Part shown: positions 19,230 to 27,786 of the stretch, piece by piece | Numbering within the stretch: the first letter of the stretch is position 1 | Layout: each line of letters begins with the position of its first letter | Source: Corynebacterium meridianum | GTDB lineage: Bacteria; Actinomycetota; Actinomycetes; Mycobacteriales; Mycobacteriaceae | Direction of reading: 5' to 3' | Length of the DNA stretch: 64,000 nt | Assembly (NCBI RefSeq): GCF_016342265.1 | Contig: NZ_JAEIOS010000013.1 | Coordinates: forward strand, 1-64,000 | Notes under the pieces: model-generated | Told to the model about the DNA's origin: nothing | The model's input: the letters and a program-made list of their open reading frames with translations, nothing else | The model's database searches: none | Made by a program: the position numbers and the translations under genes

Positions 19230-20180
19230 ATGTCCAAGAAGAACGCTGAACCGGAGGACACATCCCCGCCGATTCGCGTTCTCGTCGCGTGGCGCCCCGA
19301 CGACTCGGGCGCGGAGGCGGTGGAGTTCGCGGCCTGGTTGGCGCGCACCACGCACATCCAGGTACGCGCGGTCACCGCGTTCACCCGCCCGTGGCCGTCG
19401 TCATCCCTGAGTCGACTCGGCGGAAAATACCGGAAATGGCGGAGGAAGGAGGCCGCCGCGTGCGAATCGCGGGTGCGCAAGGCACTCACCGCCGCGGAAC
19501 TGCCCGACTCGATGTGGGACAAGAATGTGTCGGTGTTCGCGGACGGCCCCTCGGAGACAGCGATCCTGACGCAGGCGGCCGATGACTTCGAGGCCGATGT
19601 CGTTCTCCTCGGTTCCCACGGATCCGCGCCGAAGCGACGCTTCATGGCCGGTTCCACCGCAGATGCCCTCCTGCACTCATCTCCCCGCCCACTGGGCCTC
19701 ACACCCCGCGCACCGAAACTCTCCCGGCGTGGTGTGACACGCATCAATTGTGCGTTCATCGACTCGGAGAACGACCGGAGTTTCCTCGCCGACGCCGCAG
19801 ATCTCGCCTCCCGGTGGGGGGTACCGCTGCGGATCGTGTCCTTCGCCCCGGAGGGGATAGCCGATTCCCCGGTGAAGAGCACCACCGATCTGGAATCGGA
19901 GATTCTCGTCGAATGGCGGGAGCACACCCTGGCGGTGCTCGACCAGGCCCGGGATGCCGCCCTGGACAGACATCCGGAGATCAACGTCGACACCGAGATC
20001 GGTTCCGGATGGGGTTGGTCAGGGGCCGTTGAATCCGTGAAATGGAAGAAGGGCGATCTGCTCTATCTCGGGTCCGCCCTCATGGGATCGCTCGAACGGG
20101 TGTTCATCGGGTCGAGCACGAATGAGATTCTCCGCCACTCCCGGGTACCGGCGATCATCCAGCCGGCCCACGGTCAGTGA
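19230..20180 (+). CDS. Tandem universal stress protein (UspA family)
   Basis: A 316-aa cytoplasmic protein made of two Usp domains (about 14-155 and 165-314). The first domain has the ATP-binding pattern G-2x-G-9x-G(S/T) in GSHGSAPKRRFMAGST. In the second domain the equivalent region (GSALMGSLERVFIGSST) departs from the pattern, so only the first is likely to bind ATP normally. It follows the MarR regulator by 71 bp and may be cotranscribed with it. Confidence 0.9.
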   Translation: MSKKNAEPEDTSPPIRVLVAWRPDDSGAEAVEFAAWLARTTHIQVRAVTAFTRPWPSSSLSRLGGKYRKWRRKEAAACESRVRKALTAAELPDSMWDKNVSVFADGPSETAILTQAADDFEADVVLLGSHGSAPKRRFMAGSTADALLHSSPRPLGLTPRAPKLSRRGVTRINCAFIDSENDRSFLADAADLASRWGVPLRIVSFAPEGIADSPVKSTTDLESEILVEWREHTLAVLDQARDAALDRHPEINVDTEIGSGWGWSGAVESVKWKKGDLLYLGSALMGSLERVFIGSSTNEILRHSRVPAIIQPAHGQ

Positions 20181-20262
20181 CCGCACCCGGGCACACGGCG
20201 CACCGGAACGGGACTATCGTCGGGGGTGATCGAACCAGACGACAGGGAAGGCGGGAGCCGTA

Positions 20263-20745
20263 GTGAATGACACCCGGAAGGGGGCAGGGGACGATGACCG
20301 GGACCGGCGTATCCACCTCGACCCCGTCCTCGACAACGCCCCGCGTAGGGGCGCTTCTTCGCTGGACTATGAGGCGGACCCCCTGCTGCGGCTCGAGCGC
20401 AACAACTCATCGACCAGGCAGGCGATCATCTATGCGCTCGCGATCCCGCCACTGACGTTTCTCACGGCGTTCGTCGTCGCAATGATCTCCCGTACACAGG
20501 GCGGACCCCTCTGTGACGCCGGCACATCGTCCTGGATCTGCTCACGGACGTACGAGATCCTCTTCCCGGTCGTTCCGGGCATGGTGACACTGGGCGGAAC
20601 TCTCGGCGCCGCCTGGCTCACCTACCGGCGCTGGGCCCGCTACGAGCGCTGGCGTCCCTGGCTCGCGGCACTCTGGCCCCTCATGCTGTTCACCCTCGCC
20701 TGGATCACCGGCGTGGGGACGATGGCCGTGGTCGGATCTTCCTGA
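20263..20745 (+). CDS. Small integral membrane protein, unknown function
   Basis: A 160-aa protein with a hydrophilic N terminus of about 50 residues and three hydrophobic segments (IIYALAIPPLTFLTAFVVAM, ILFPVVPGMVTLGGTLGAAW, PWLAALWPLMLFTLAWITGV). A short loop holds two cysteines (LCDAGTSSWIC) that may form a disulfide. It starts at GTG 20263. I do not recognise a characterised family. It is convergent with the MhuD-like gene, with only 3 bp between their stops. Confidence 0.72.
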   Translation: MNDTRKGAGDDDRDRRIHLDPVLDNAPRRGASSLDYEADPLLRLERNNSSTRQAIIYALAIPPLTFLTAFVVAMISRTQGGPLCDAGTSSWICSRTYEILFPVVPGMVTLGGTLGAAWLTYRRWARYERWRPWLAALWPLMLFTLAWITGVGTMAVVGSS

Positions 20746-20748
20746 AAC

Positions 20749-21051
20749 CTAGGGGTTGGCTTCGAGAGCGATCTCGAACTCGAGCAGTTCGGCACCCGTG
20801 GCGACGGGTTCCTTCTTCTCTCCGGCGTGTGCCTTCCTGGCGTCGCCGTCGCGCCACGCGACGAACGATTCCTCGTCCGCCCACCGGGTGACCACGAAGT
20901 AGCGCTCCTCGCCCGCGACCGGGCGAAGCAGCTGGAAGCCCTCGAAGCCGGGGGAGTTGTCCACCGTGTGCTTCCGCGCCTCGAAGCGCTTCTCCAGTTC
21001 GGCACCCTTGCCCTCGGGAACGGTGATGGCGTTGATCTTTATTATGCTCAT
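20749..21051 (-). CDS. mhuD: MhuD-like heme-degrading monooxygenase (ABM fold)
   Basis: A 100-aa ferredoxin-like alpha/beta-barrel monomer that would work as a dimer. It resembles Mycobacterium tuberculosis MhuD along its length, including KINAITVP, ENSPGF-like DNSPGFEGFQLLRPV, GEERYFVVTRW and HAG. The catalytic set coincides in number and position: Asn7, Trp66 and the heme ligand His75. MhuD-type enzymes open heme without releasing CO and free iron. The start is ATG 21049-21051; the upstream extension to 21330 overlaps trhO out of frame. It lies downstream of trhO and near an iron-box-like site. Plain antibiotic-biosynthesis-monooxygenase proteins share the fold but rarely this residue set. 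Confidence 0.82.
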   Translation of the reverse strand: MSIIKINAITVPEGKGAELEKRFEARKHTVDNSPGFEGFQLLRPVAGEERYFVVTRWADEESFVAWRDGDARKAHAGEKKEPVATGAELLEFEIALEANP

Positions 21052-21142
21052 GCTCACCAACCTACTCCGGGAAACCTCACGACGCAGGAAAGGAAGCACG
21101 GATGCAGCCCCCGCCGCGAGGGCACCCGCCCCGGAGCGGCGC

Positions 21143-22054
21143 TCAGACGCCGACAGACGTCGCACGCCGACAATCGGTGCAGTGGGAACCGGGCCGCGTA
21201 GCCGCGCAGTCGTCGCAGATGAGGACCTGCCGCCGGCACTTCTGATTGGCGCAGTTCCGGTAGGTGTTGGTTCCCCCGGAACAGTGGATGCACCGGCCGA
21301 ACTGCACGAAATTGTGGTCGGTTGCATCACCGAACTCCATGTGCATCCGCCGGTCGAAGACGTAGAGGGACCCCTCCCACAGTCCGTCGTTTCCGTAGGT
21401 CTCCCCGTAGCGGACGATCCCGCCGTCGATCTGGTACACCTCCCGGAAACCCCGCTTCTTCAGCAGCGCGCTGAGGACTTCACAGCGCACACCGCCGGTG
21501 CAGTAGGTCACCACGGGGCGATCCTTCAGGTCGTCATACTTGCCGGATTCGATCTCGTCGATGAAATCGTGGGTGGTCTCCACGTCGGGGACGACCGCGT
21601 CGCGGAATCGACCGATCCCGGCCTCTATCGCGTTGCGCCCGTCGAAGAACACCACTTCGTCCCCCCGGGAATCGACCAGCTCATTGACCTCCTCGGGCTT
21701 CAGGTGCACACCGCCGCCGATGACACCGTTCTCGTCGACATCGAGGTCCTCCGGGGCCCCGAAGGCGACGAGCTCCTCCCGGACCTTGACGCTCAGTCTC
21801 GGGAAGTCCGCGGCCGAACCCTCGGAGAACTTGAACTCCATGTCCCGGAACCCGGGGTAGGCGCGGGTCGCGCGGATGTACCGCTTGACCGCCGTCAGTT
21901 CGCCGCCCACCGTGCCGTTGATGCCGTGGCGCGATATCAGGATCCGGCCGGTCAGTTCCAGCGACTCGCAGAGCGTGCGCTGCCACAGCATCACCGCCGT
22001 CGGATCCGGGATCGGTGTGAAACGGTAGTAGAGGAGAATCTTGCTGATGGCCAC
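21143..22054 (-). CDS. trhO: tRNA uridine(34) hydroxylase TrhO (rhodanese family)
   Basis: A 303-aa protein of the former UPF0176/YceA family. It has an N-terminal acylphosphatase-like domain ([18 protein letters not shown]), a central rhodanese domain with the catalytic cysteine loop CTGGVRCE, and a C-terminal Cys-rich region ([24 protein letters not shown]), probably zinc-binding. The family makes 5-hydroxyuridine in tRNA wobble positions using oxygen. GTG 22052-22054 is chosen as the start because the family begins at this point. It is divergent from the SIP gene, with an iron-box-like palindrome between them. Confidence 0.9.
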   Translation of the reverse strand: MAISKILLYYRFTPIPDPTAVMLWQRTLCESLELTGRILISRHGINGTVGGELTAVKRYIRATRAYPGFRDMEFKFSEGSAADFPRLSVKVREELVAFGAPEDLDVDENGVIGGGVHLKPEEVNELVDSRGDEVVFFDGRNAIEAGIGRFRDAVVPDVETTHDFIDEIESGKYDDLKDRPVVTYCTGGVRCEVLSALLKKRGFREVYQIDGGIVRYGETYGNDGLWEGSLYVFDRRMHMEFGDATDHNFVQFGRCIHCSGGTNTYRNCANQKCRRQVLICDDCAATRPGSHCTDCRRATSVGV

Positions 22055-22138
22055 GGTGAAAAAGTCTAGCCGGGTCCCTCCGGCCCACCTGCACGCCCCC
22101 ATCCGGACACTTGCACACGCTCTGCACTTTTTATGGAA

Positions 22139-22160
22139 ATCGGTTAGCCTGTGCTAACCG
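22139..22160. promoter_or_regulatory. Candidate DtxR iron box between trhO and the SIP gene
   Basis: The 19 bases from 22139 match the DtxR consensus TTAGGTTAGCCTAACCTAA at 14 positions. They are part of a perfect 20-bp inverted repeat (CGGTTAGC, CTGT, GCTAACCG; 22141-22160). The site lies between two divergent genes, one encoding a siderophore-interacting protein, which is typically repressed by DtxR with iron. Confidence 0.6.
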
Positions 22161-22214
22161 GCACCCCGTTCGGGTACGGCGCACCAGACCCGATGAGAAA
22201 GGCCCGTCGTCGCC

Positions 22215-23084
22215 ATGTCACTGAGGAACACCCTCTACCGCACGACCATGAAAACCATGTCCGCGGTCATGAAACACAACATGGCCATGCCTGCAGATGC
22301 CGAGATCCGGGAGGAACTCGTCCGGGCCGGGGTCACGTCGGCCCAGACACTCTCCCCGCAGCTCAGGAGGATCGCTCTCGGCGCCCCAGAATTCCGGGGG
22401 CTGAACAGTGCCGGCCCGGACGAGTACGTCGCACTGATCATGCCCGGCGAGGGGAAACCCCTGACGATGCCGGATCCGACGATCCTCAACCCGCGGGCCG
22501 CGCTCGCCGCCATCGACGAGGATCTCCGCCCGAGCATGCGGTACTACACGATCCGGAGAATCCACCCGGACAGCGCGGAAATGGTCATCGACATCGTCAC
22601 CCACGGAGATTCGGGCCCGGGTTCCGCCTGGGCGCTTCGCGCCACCGAGGGGGATGAGGTCGGGGTCCGCTTTCTCTCCGCCGCCTACCGGGAGCCCGAT
22701 GGGCCGCAACTACTCGTGGCCGACTCGACCGCCGCACCGGCACTGTCGGCGATCCTCGAATCCGTAGACGAGACGGCCCGGTCGCGGACACACACAATCG
22801 TCATCGCGGAATCGGATGACCTCCTGGCCCCGGACCTGGCGCGGCTCGTGTCGGGGATCGGTTCCTGCACCCGACTGACCGCGTCCCCGGGGGACGCCCC
22901 TTCCGCAGGAATCGCGGCGATCGACGCCCTGCCGGTCGCGGTCGACGATCTCGCCTACGCGTGGATCTGCGGGGAGCAGTCCATAGCGACCGCCCTGCGC
23001 CGCCACCTGGTCAAGGAACGGGGGATGGACCGGAAGAAGATCTTCTTCTCTGGATACTGGCGGTCGGGTAGGGAACGCGGATGA
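22215..23084 (+). CDS. Siderophore-interacting protein (FAD/NAD(P)H ferric reductase)
   Basis: A 289-aa cytoplasmic flavoprotein of the ViuB/FpvC-like SIP family. It has the FAD-binding motif MRYYTIRR, the pyrophosphate region HGDSGPGSAWA, and a C-terminal NAD(P)H-binding domain ending KKIFFSGYWRSGR. It would reduce Fe(III) from imported ferric siderophores. Its promoter region carries an iron-box-like palindrome, which fits induction by iron starvation. No siderophore transporter is directly adjacent; the nearest candidate is the FecCD-type operon about 15 kb to the right. Confidence 0.9.
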   Translation: MSLRNTLYRTTMKTMSAVMKHNMAMPADAEIREELVRAGVTSAQTLSPQLRRIALGAPEFRGLNSAGPDEYVALIMPGEGKPLTMPDPTILNPRAALAAIDEDLRPSMRYYTIRRIHPDSAEMVIDIVTHGDSGPGSAWALRATEGDEVGVRFLSAAYREPDGPQLLVADSTAAPALSAILESVDETARSRTHTIVIAESDDLLAPDLARLVSGIGSCTRLTASPGDAPSAGIAAIDALPVAVDDLAYAWICGEQSIATALRRHLVKERGMDRKKIFFSGYWRSGRERG

Positions 23085-23192
23085 TTCGGTAGGGTCTGCG
23101 TATGGACTCTCTGCTGTTGCCCATGGTGGTTCTCGCCGGCGGTACGCTGTTCACCGGCTACCGGGGGTGATCGAATACCGGAGTCCCCCACC

Positions 23193-23372
23193 GTGCACCC
23201 GGCGGCACCGTCCGTCACCCATCTGCGGGCGATCCTGTGGCTGATCGCCGTCGCCTTCTTCGTCCTCTCACTGTGGATGCTCACCCGGGGTCTCATCGTT
23301 TTCGCGGGCACAGTCACGGTCTGCGCCCTCGTGGTCTCCGTACTCGCCTACCAACGGGTGGGGAAGAATTAA
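23193..23372 (+). CDS. Possible small membrane protein (59 aa)
   Basis: A GTG-initiated frame encoding two hydrophobic segments (AILWLIAVAFFVLSLWML and IVFAGTVTVCALVVSVLAY) and a short basic tail ending in a TAA. It is preceded by a 22-codon ATG frame at 23102-23170 (MDSLLLPMVVLAGGTLFTGYRG) that is also hydrophobic. The two could be separate micro-genes or remnants of one gene. No family is recognised. The third-position GC and the membrane pattern make coding plausible but not certain. Confidence 0.45.
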   Translation: MHPAAPSVTHLRAILWLIAVAFFVLSLWMLTRGLIVFAGTVTVCALVVSVLAYQRVGKN

Positions 23373-23526
23373 CGGAAGAGATCAATAATCTCCTATTTCA
23401 ATTATCGAACTGCCGACGATTCCTATATCCAATTATTTGAGCAGCTCTTTTCCCCTTCCTCCGCCAACGAAGAACAGCGGCCATTCGTGAGGTGCCGAAC
23501 GTCCACACCTGAAATAGCCTGGAAGC

Positions 23527-24336
23527 ATGCCAGAAGGTCACGTAATACACCGCCTCGCCGAACACCTGAATACCACGTTCGGTGACCGCGAACTCGAGTT
23601 CTCCTCACCCCAGGGGCGCTTCGCCGTTGAGGCGGCCAGCCTCAACGGGCACCGCATCGCGCTCGCGGAAGCCTGGGGCAAGCAGCTCTTCATCGACGTG
23701 GACCTCGACGCCCCCGAACACATCATCCACATCCATCTGGGACTCATCGGCGGGCTGAAACTCACCCCCTTCGCCGATCCGACCGGCGCGGTGCGCCTCC
23801 GGATCACCAACGGGCACACCGCCGCAGACCTCCGGGGACCGCAGTGGTGCCGACTGATCACCGACGCCGAACGGGATGCTGCGGTCGCCAGGCTCGGAGC
23901 AGATCCCCTGCGCCCGGACGCCGATCCGGAGTCCACGTGGATCCGGGTCCACCGGTCGAAGAAGTCCATCGGGGCACTCATGATGGACCAGAAACTGTTC
24001 GCCGGTGTCGGCAACATCTACCGGGCCGAGGTGCTCTTCCGCCTCGGCCTCGATCCCCGCACGCCCGGAAAGAACCTCGACAGGGGCGAGTTCGACGCCA
24101 TCTGGGCGGATCTTGTAGACCTCATGGCCACCGGAGTGCGGGATGGACGGATCGACACGGTACGCCCGGAGCACACCCCGGAGGCGATGCACCGGGAACC
24201 GCGCGAGGACGACCACGGGGGAGAGGTCTACGTGTACCGCCGGGCCGGACAACCGTGTCACGTCTGCGGCACGCCCGTCGAGACCACCGTCCTGGAGGGC
24301 CGAAACCTGTTCTGGTGCCCCCGCTGCCAGGGGTGA
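23527..24336 (+). CDS. nei: Endonuclease VIII-like DNA glycosylase (Fpg/Nei family)
   Basis: A 269-aa base-excision repair enzyme. The N terminus MPEGH gives the catalytic Pro2 and Glu3. The helix-two-turn-helix has the GVGNIYRAE loop. The C-terminal zinc finger is complete as C-x2-C-x16-C-x2-C (CHVC ... CPRC). It resembles mycobacterial Nei1 (Rv2464c) through features such as SSPQGRF and GALMMDQKLFAGVGN. It excises oxidised pyrimidines and nicks the strand. The 150 bp in front are unusually AT-rich for this genome. Confidence 0.93.
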   Translation: MPEGHVIHRLAEHLNTTFGDRELEFSSPQGRFAVEAASLNGHRIALAEAWGKQLFIDVDLDAPEHIIHIHLGLIGGLKLTPFADPTGAVRLRITNGHTAADLRGPQWCRLITDAERDAAVARLGADPLRPDADPESTWIRVHRSKKSIGALMMDQKLFAGVGNIYRAEVLFRLGLDPRTPGKNLDRGEFDAIWADLVDLMATGVRDGRIDTVRPEHTPEAMHREPREDDHGGEVYVYRRAGQPCHVCGTPVETTVLEGRNLFWCPRCQG

Positions 24337-24458
24337 TCTCTCCACCGGACCGTCGATAGCGTGCCCGAACACCCACGGGACGCACCGTTTCACGAATAGC
24401 CCGACCAAGAACCCCCGTCGTGTTGTTTTCCGGCGAGGCCTGTTCCACATTCGCCATA

Positions 24459-24474
24459 TGTGATCTAACGCACT
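24459..24474 (+). promoter_or_regulatory. Candidate GlxR (CRP-type) binding site upstream of cstA
   Basis: TGTGATCTAACGCACT fits the consensus TGTGA-N2-TA-N2-TCACA in 10 of 12 defined positions. It ends about 85 bp before the cstA start. In C. glutamicum cstA is under cAMP/GlxR control, so a genuine regulatory relic is plausible. Confidence 0.55.
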
Positions 24475-24559
24475 CCATCCCCTGGGGGTGCTCCCCCTCA
24501 CATGCCGACCGCACACCGCTCCGCGAGGGCGGACGTACCGAAACGGAAAGACCTCCACC

Positions 24560-26275
24560 ATGAACGCACTTTTCCTCGCCGTCATCGGCGTCGCCATGAT
24601 ACTCGGCGGTTATTTGCTCTATTCCAGGTACCTCGGTTCCCGGATCTACAAGCTCAACGCGTCGTTCCGGACGCCCGCGCACACTCTGGAGGACGGCGTC
24701 GACTACGCCCCACCAACAAGTACGTGCTCTGGGTGCACCACTTCACCTCCGTAGCCGGTGCCGCACCCATCGTCGGGCCGGCCATCGCGGTGATCTGGGG
24801 GTGGGTACCGGCCTTCCTGTGGGTCACCATCGGCACCGTGTTCATCGCCGGAATGCACGACTTCGGGGCCCTGTGGGCCTCCGGCAGACACCGCGGGCAG
24901 AGCATCGGCACACTGTCGGGCAGGTACATCGGCCGGAACGGGCGCAACCTCTTCCTGGTGATCATCTTCCTGCTACTGCTCATGGTCAACGCCGCATTCG
25001 CGGTCGTCATAGCGAAGCTGCTCGTGACCACACCGACCTCCGTCATCCCCACCTGGGGCGCGATCATCGTCGCGCTGCTCATCGGCCAGGCCATCTACCG
25101 CCTGAAGTGGAACCTCCCGATGGTCTCTCTCGTCGGCGTCATCACCCTCTACGCCCTCATGGTCGTCGGGAACTCGATCCCGATCGTCCTCCCGGACACC
25201 GTCCTCGGGCTCAATCCGAACGGGTTCCGGATCGTCGTCCTCTTCCTCTACGCCGGCGTCGCCTCACTGCTGCCGGTGTGGGTGCTACTCCAACCACGGG
25301 ACTACATCAACGGTCTGCAGCTGTTCGTCGGCCTCATCATCCTCTACGGCTCCATCGCGCTCTCCCCGCCGACCGTCGTCGCCCCGACCTTCAACACCCG
25401 ACTGCCCGAGGGCACTCCGTCGATGATCCCGCTGCTGTTCGTCACCATCGCCTGCGGCGCCATCTCGGGTTTCCACGGCCTGGTCTCCTCCGGGACCTCG
25501 TCCAAGCAGATAGACAGGGAGAACGACGAACGCTTCGTCGGCTATTTCGGTGCCGTCGGTGAGGGACTGCTGGCCCTCGGCGCGATCATCGCCACCTGTG
25601 TCGGGTACCAGACGATCACCGAGTGGCGTGAGGGGTCAACTCCGCGTTCGGCAAGGGCAGCGTCGGTGCCTTCGTCGAGGGCGGATCCGGGATCATCCAC
25701 GCCGGGCTCGGCCTGCCGCCCTTCCCTCTCCGCCACGATCCTCGCCACGATGGCGGTGCTTTTCCATGGACACCGGTGTCAGGCTCCAACGTCTCGTCGT
25801 CCAGGCGATCGGGGATCATCTCGGTGTGAAGCTGTCGAACATCGTGGCCACGGTCATCGTCCTCGTCGTCGCACTCGGCCTGACCTTCTCCTCCGGCTGA
25901 GACGGTTCCGGTGGACTCGCCATCTGGCCACTGTTCGGCACGACGAACCAGCTGATGGCCGCGCTCACGCTCTGCATCCTCTGCATCATCCTGATCCGTC
26001 TCCGCCGGCCCTACAAGGTGGTGCTCATCCCGATGGTGTTCGTCATGGCCGTCTCCGTGTGGGCCCTGGTCATCCAGCTCGGGACGTTCTACGCCGCCGG
26101 AAACTGGATGCTGCTCATCCTCGACGTCATCATCCTCGTCGCCGCGGTATGGGTCGTGGCCGAGTCCGTCCGCGCCATGCGGGACGCCATGAATTCGCCG
26201 GCGATCACCGACGCCGGGGTCGACGAGGCCACCGAGGTAACGGACGGCACGACACCCCGGCGCGGGTGCAGTGAC
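24560..26275 (+). pseudogene. cstA: Carbon starvation protein CstA, multiply frameshifted
   Basis: The ATG at 24560 starts MNALFLAVIGVAMILGGYLLYSR, typical of CstA peptide/pyruvate transporters, and conserved blocks follow (NKYVLWVHHFTSVAGAAPIVGPAIAVIWGW, WVLLQPRDYIN, GFHGLVSSGTSSKQI, MDTGVRLQR, WPLFGTTNQLMAALTL). These blocks fall in changing frames: shifts near 24712 (C run), about 25633 (G run), about 25722 and about 25767, plus a TGA at 25898-25900 inside SSG-DGSGG. The remaining sequence is well preserved, so either decay is very recent or the assembly has errors. The gene ends at or reads into the cory-CC-star frame. Confidence 0.85.
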
Positions 26276-26551
26276 GTGACCTGGATCGGTGACCTGCGGA
26301 ACTCGCTGCGGGCGTTGTCCGACGGGCTGTCGGAGTTCTACGCCGGCCCATACCGGGCAACTCTCCGACGGGCCGCCCGGGATGCCGACGACCTGTTCAT
26401 GATGCTCGTCATGGGGGAGGCGCTCGGGGTGCCGAACCCCGCCAGCCACCACACGCTCGAACTCCTCCCGGTGATGTACGACCGTTTCCATGACTGGCAC
26501 CGGCGGATGGGTGTGGAACACTCGCCCGTCGAGGGTCTGTCGTGCTGCTAG
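26276..26551 (+). CDS. Cory-CC-star family protein
   Basis: A 91-residue protein ending in Cys-Cys directly before the stop ([13 protein letters not shown]), the hallmark of the corynebacterial cory-CC-star family. The core motif is [18 protein letters not shown], then [27 protein letters not shown] and FHDWHRRMG. The start GTG 26276-26278 is inferred; the frame is open upstream into the cstA remnant. The ArsA-like gene starts 10 bp before its end, so the two are translationally linked. The family's function is unknown; the terminal cysteines suggest a metal- or redox-related partner of the ATPase. Confidence 0.75.
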   Translation: MTWIGDLRNSLRALSDGLSEFYAGPYRATLRRAARDADDLFMMLVMGEALGVPNPASHHTLELLPVMYDRFHDWHRRMGVEHSPVEGLSCC

Positions 26552-27584
26552 AACTCATCGGCGACCGCCGGGTGGTGTTCTTCGGAGGCAAGGGCGGCGT
26601 GGGGAAGACGACGCTCGCCTCCGCGACCGCGGCGGCGCTCACCGGACATGGCCGCCGGGTGCTGCTCGTCTCCACCGATCCGGCGCACAACCTCGGCCAC
26701 CTGTGGGACACCCGGATCGGGGACACCGTCACCGAACTGGACACGGGCCTTGAGGCGGTGGAGATCGACCCGGGTGCCACCACCGCGGCACATCTCGCCC
26801 GCATCGAGGAGACCATGCACCAGATGATGCCCCGGCACCTCAGGCCGAGGTCTCCCGCCACCTCAGGCTCGCGGCTGCACCCCCAGGCACCCACGAGGCG
26901 GCGATCCTGGAGCGGATCGCCCGGATCGTGGACGGTTCGGTGGGGGAGTACGACCACATCATTGTCGACACCGCACCCTCCGGGCACACGTCGAGGCTGA
27001 TGGCGCCGCCGGAGATGATGGCGGCGTGGACGGACGAACTGCTGGGCCGGCGGGCGAAGGCGGAGAAACCCGCCGAGGCCGCTGAAGCGTTGGGCCCCAC
27101 ATCGCGGAGCGACAGGGATCTGCTCGGTTCACGGCGCGCGACCGGGAGTTCCACGGATCCGGTTCGCCGCCGCAACGAACGACTGCGGTCGATCCTGGAG
27201 GAGCGCAGGCTGTTGTTCGGGCGGTCCCGCTACGTCCTCACCGATACCGGGAACTGCACCTTCATCATCGTCCACACCACGGAACGCATGCCTGTCTTCG
27301 AGACGGTGGAGCTGTACGCCGATCTGTACGCCACCGGCGTGGCGGTCGCCGCATGCGTGGTCAACCGGCGCTCGCCGCGAAACCAGGGTGCATTCCTCGC
27401 CGCACGCGCCGAACTCGAGGACGGTTTCGTGCGGCTCCTGCGCACGCGGCTGCCGGGGACTCCGGTCATCGAGCTGCCGTTGCTCCCCGGAGAATCCGCG
27501 TCGCGGGCGGCCCTGCGGAGGATCGGCGAGCATCTCGAAGCGGGTCCGGACGCGCCCGGAAGCGCTGCCACCAGCGATATTTAG
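26542..27584 (+). pseudogene. ArsA/GET3-family ATPase, frameshifted
   Basis: The N-terminal frame begins with a P-loop of the deviant type [10 protein letters not shown] and continues through [13 protein letters not shown]. Near 26830-26850 (after MHQMMPR) the frame breaks. A second frame carries on with [38 protein letters not shown] (switch II) and a C-terminal half to 27584. Together the parts cover a normal single-domain ArsA-like ATPase of about 345 aa. It is paired with a cory-CC-star gene, as is usual in corynebacteria. A one-base indel in a C/G run explains the break, either as a real mutation or as a sequencing error. Confidence 0.78.
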
Positions 27585-27666
27585 AGCGTCACCTGACAGT
27601 TTTCCGGTAATTCCGCCCGAACTCTTGGAACCAAGGCAAGGGTCCGCTAACTTAAGCGGAGGAAGT

Positions 27667-27689
27667 CAGTGATTCCTCTCACTGTTTTT
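27667..27689 (+). terminator. Weak intrinsic terminator after the ArsA-like gene
   Basis: A 6-bp stem CAGTGA / TCACTG with a 6-nt loop, followed by TTTTT. The stem is short, so efficiency is uncertain. Confidence 0.5.
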
Positions 27690-27786
27690 CCGCCGGATCA
27701 GCCGGTGGCGGGGCAGTGGACCAACCAGCCACCCGGATCCGTTCCCACCTTCTCCGGAACGGCCCTCACCCTAGGACGGACCCACC

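Noticed and set aside
24391..24398. GTTTCACG half of a parS-like motif
   Set aside because: Only one half-site; the other half (AATAGCCC) does not match.
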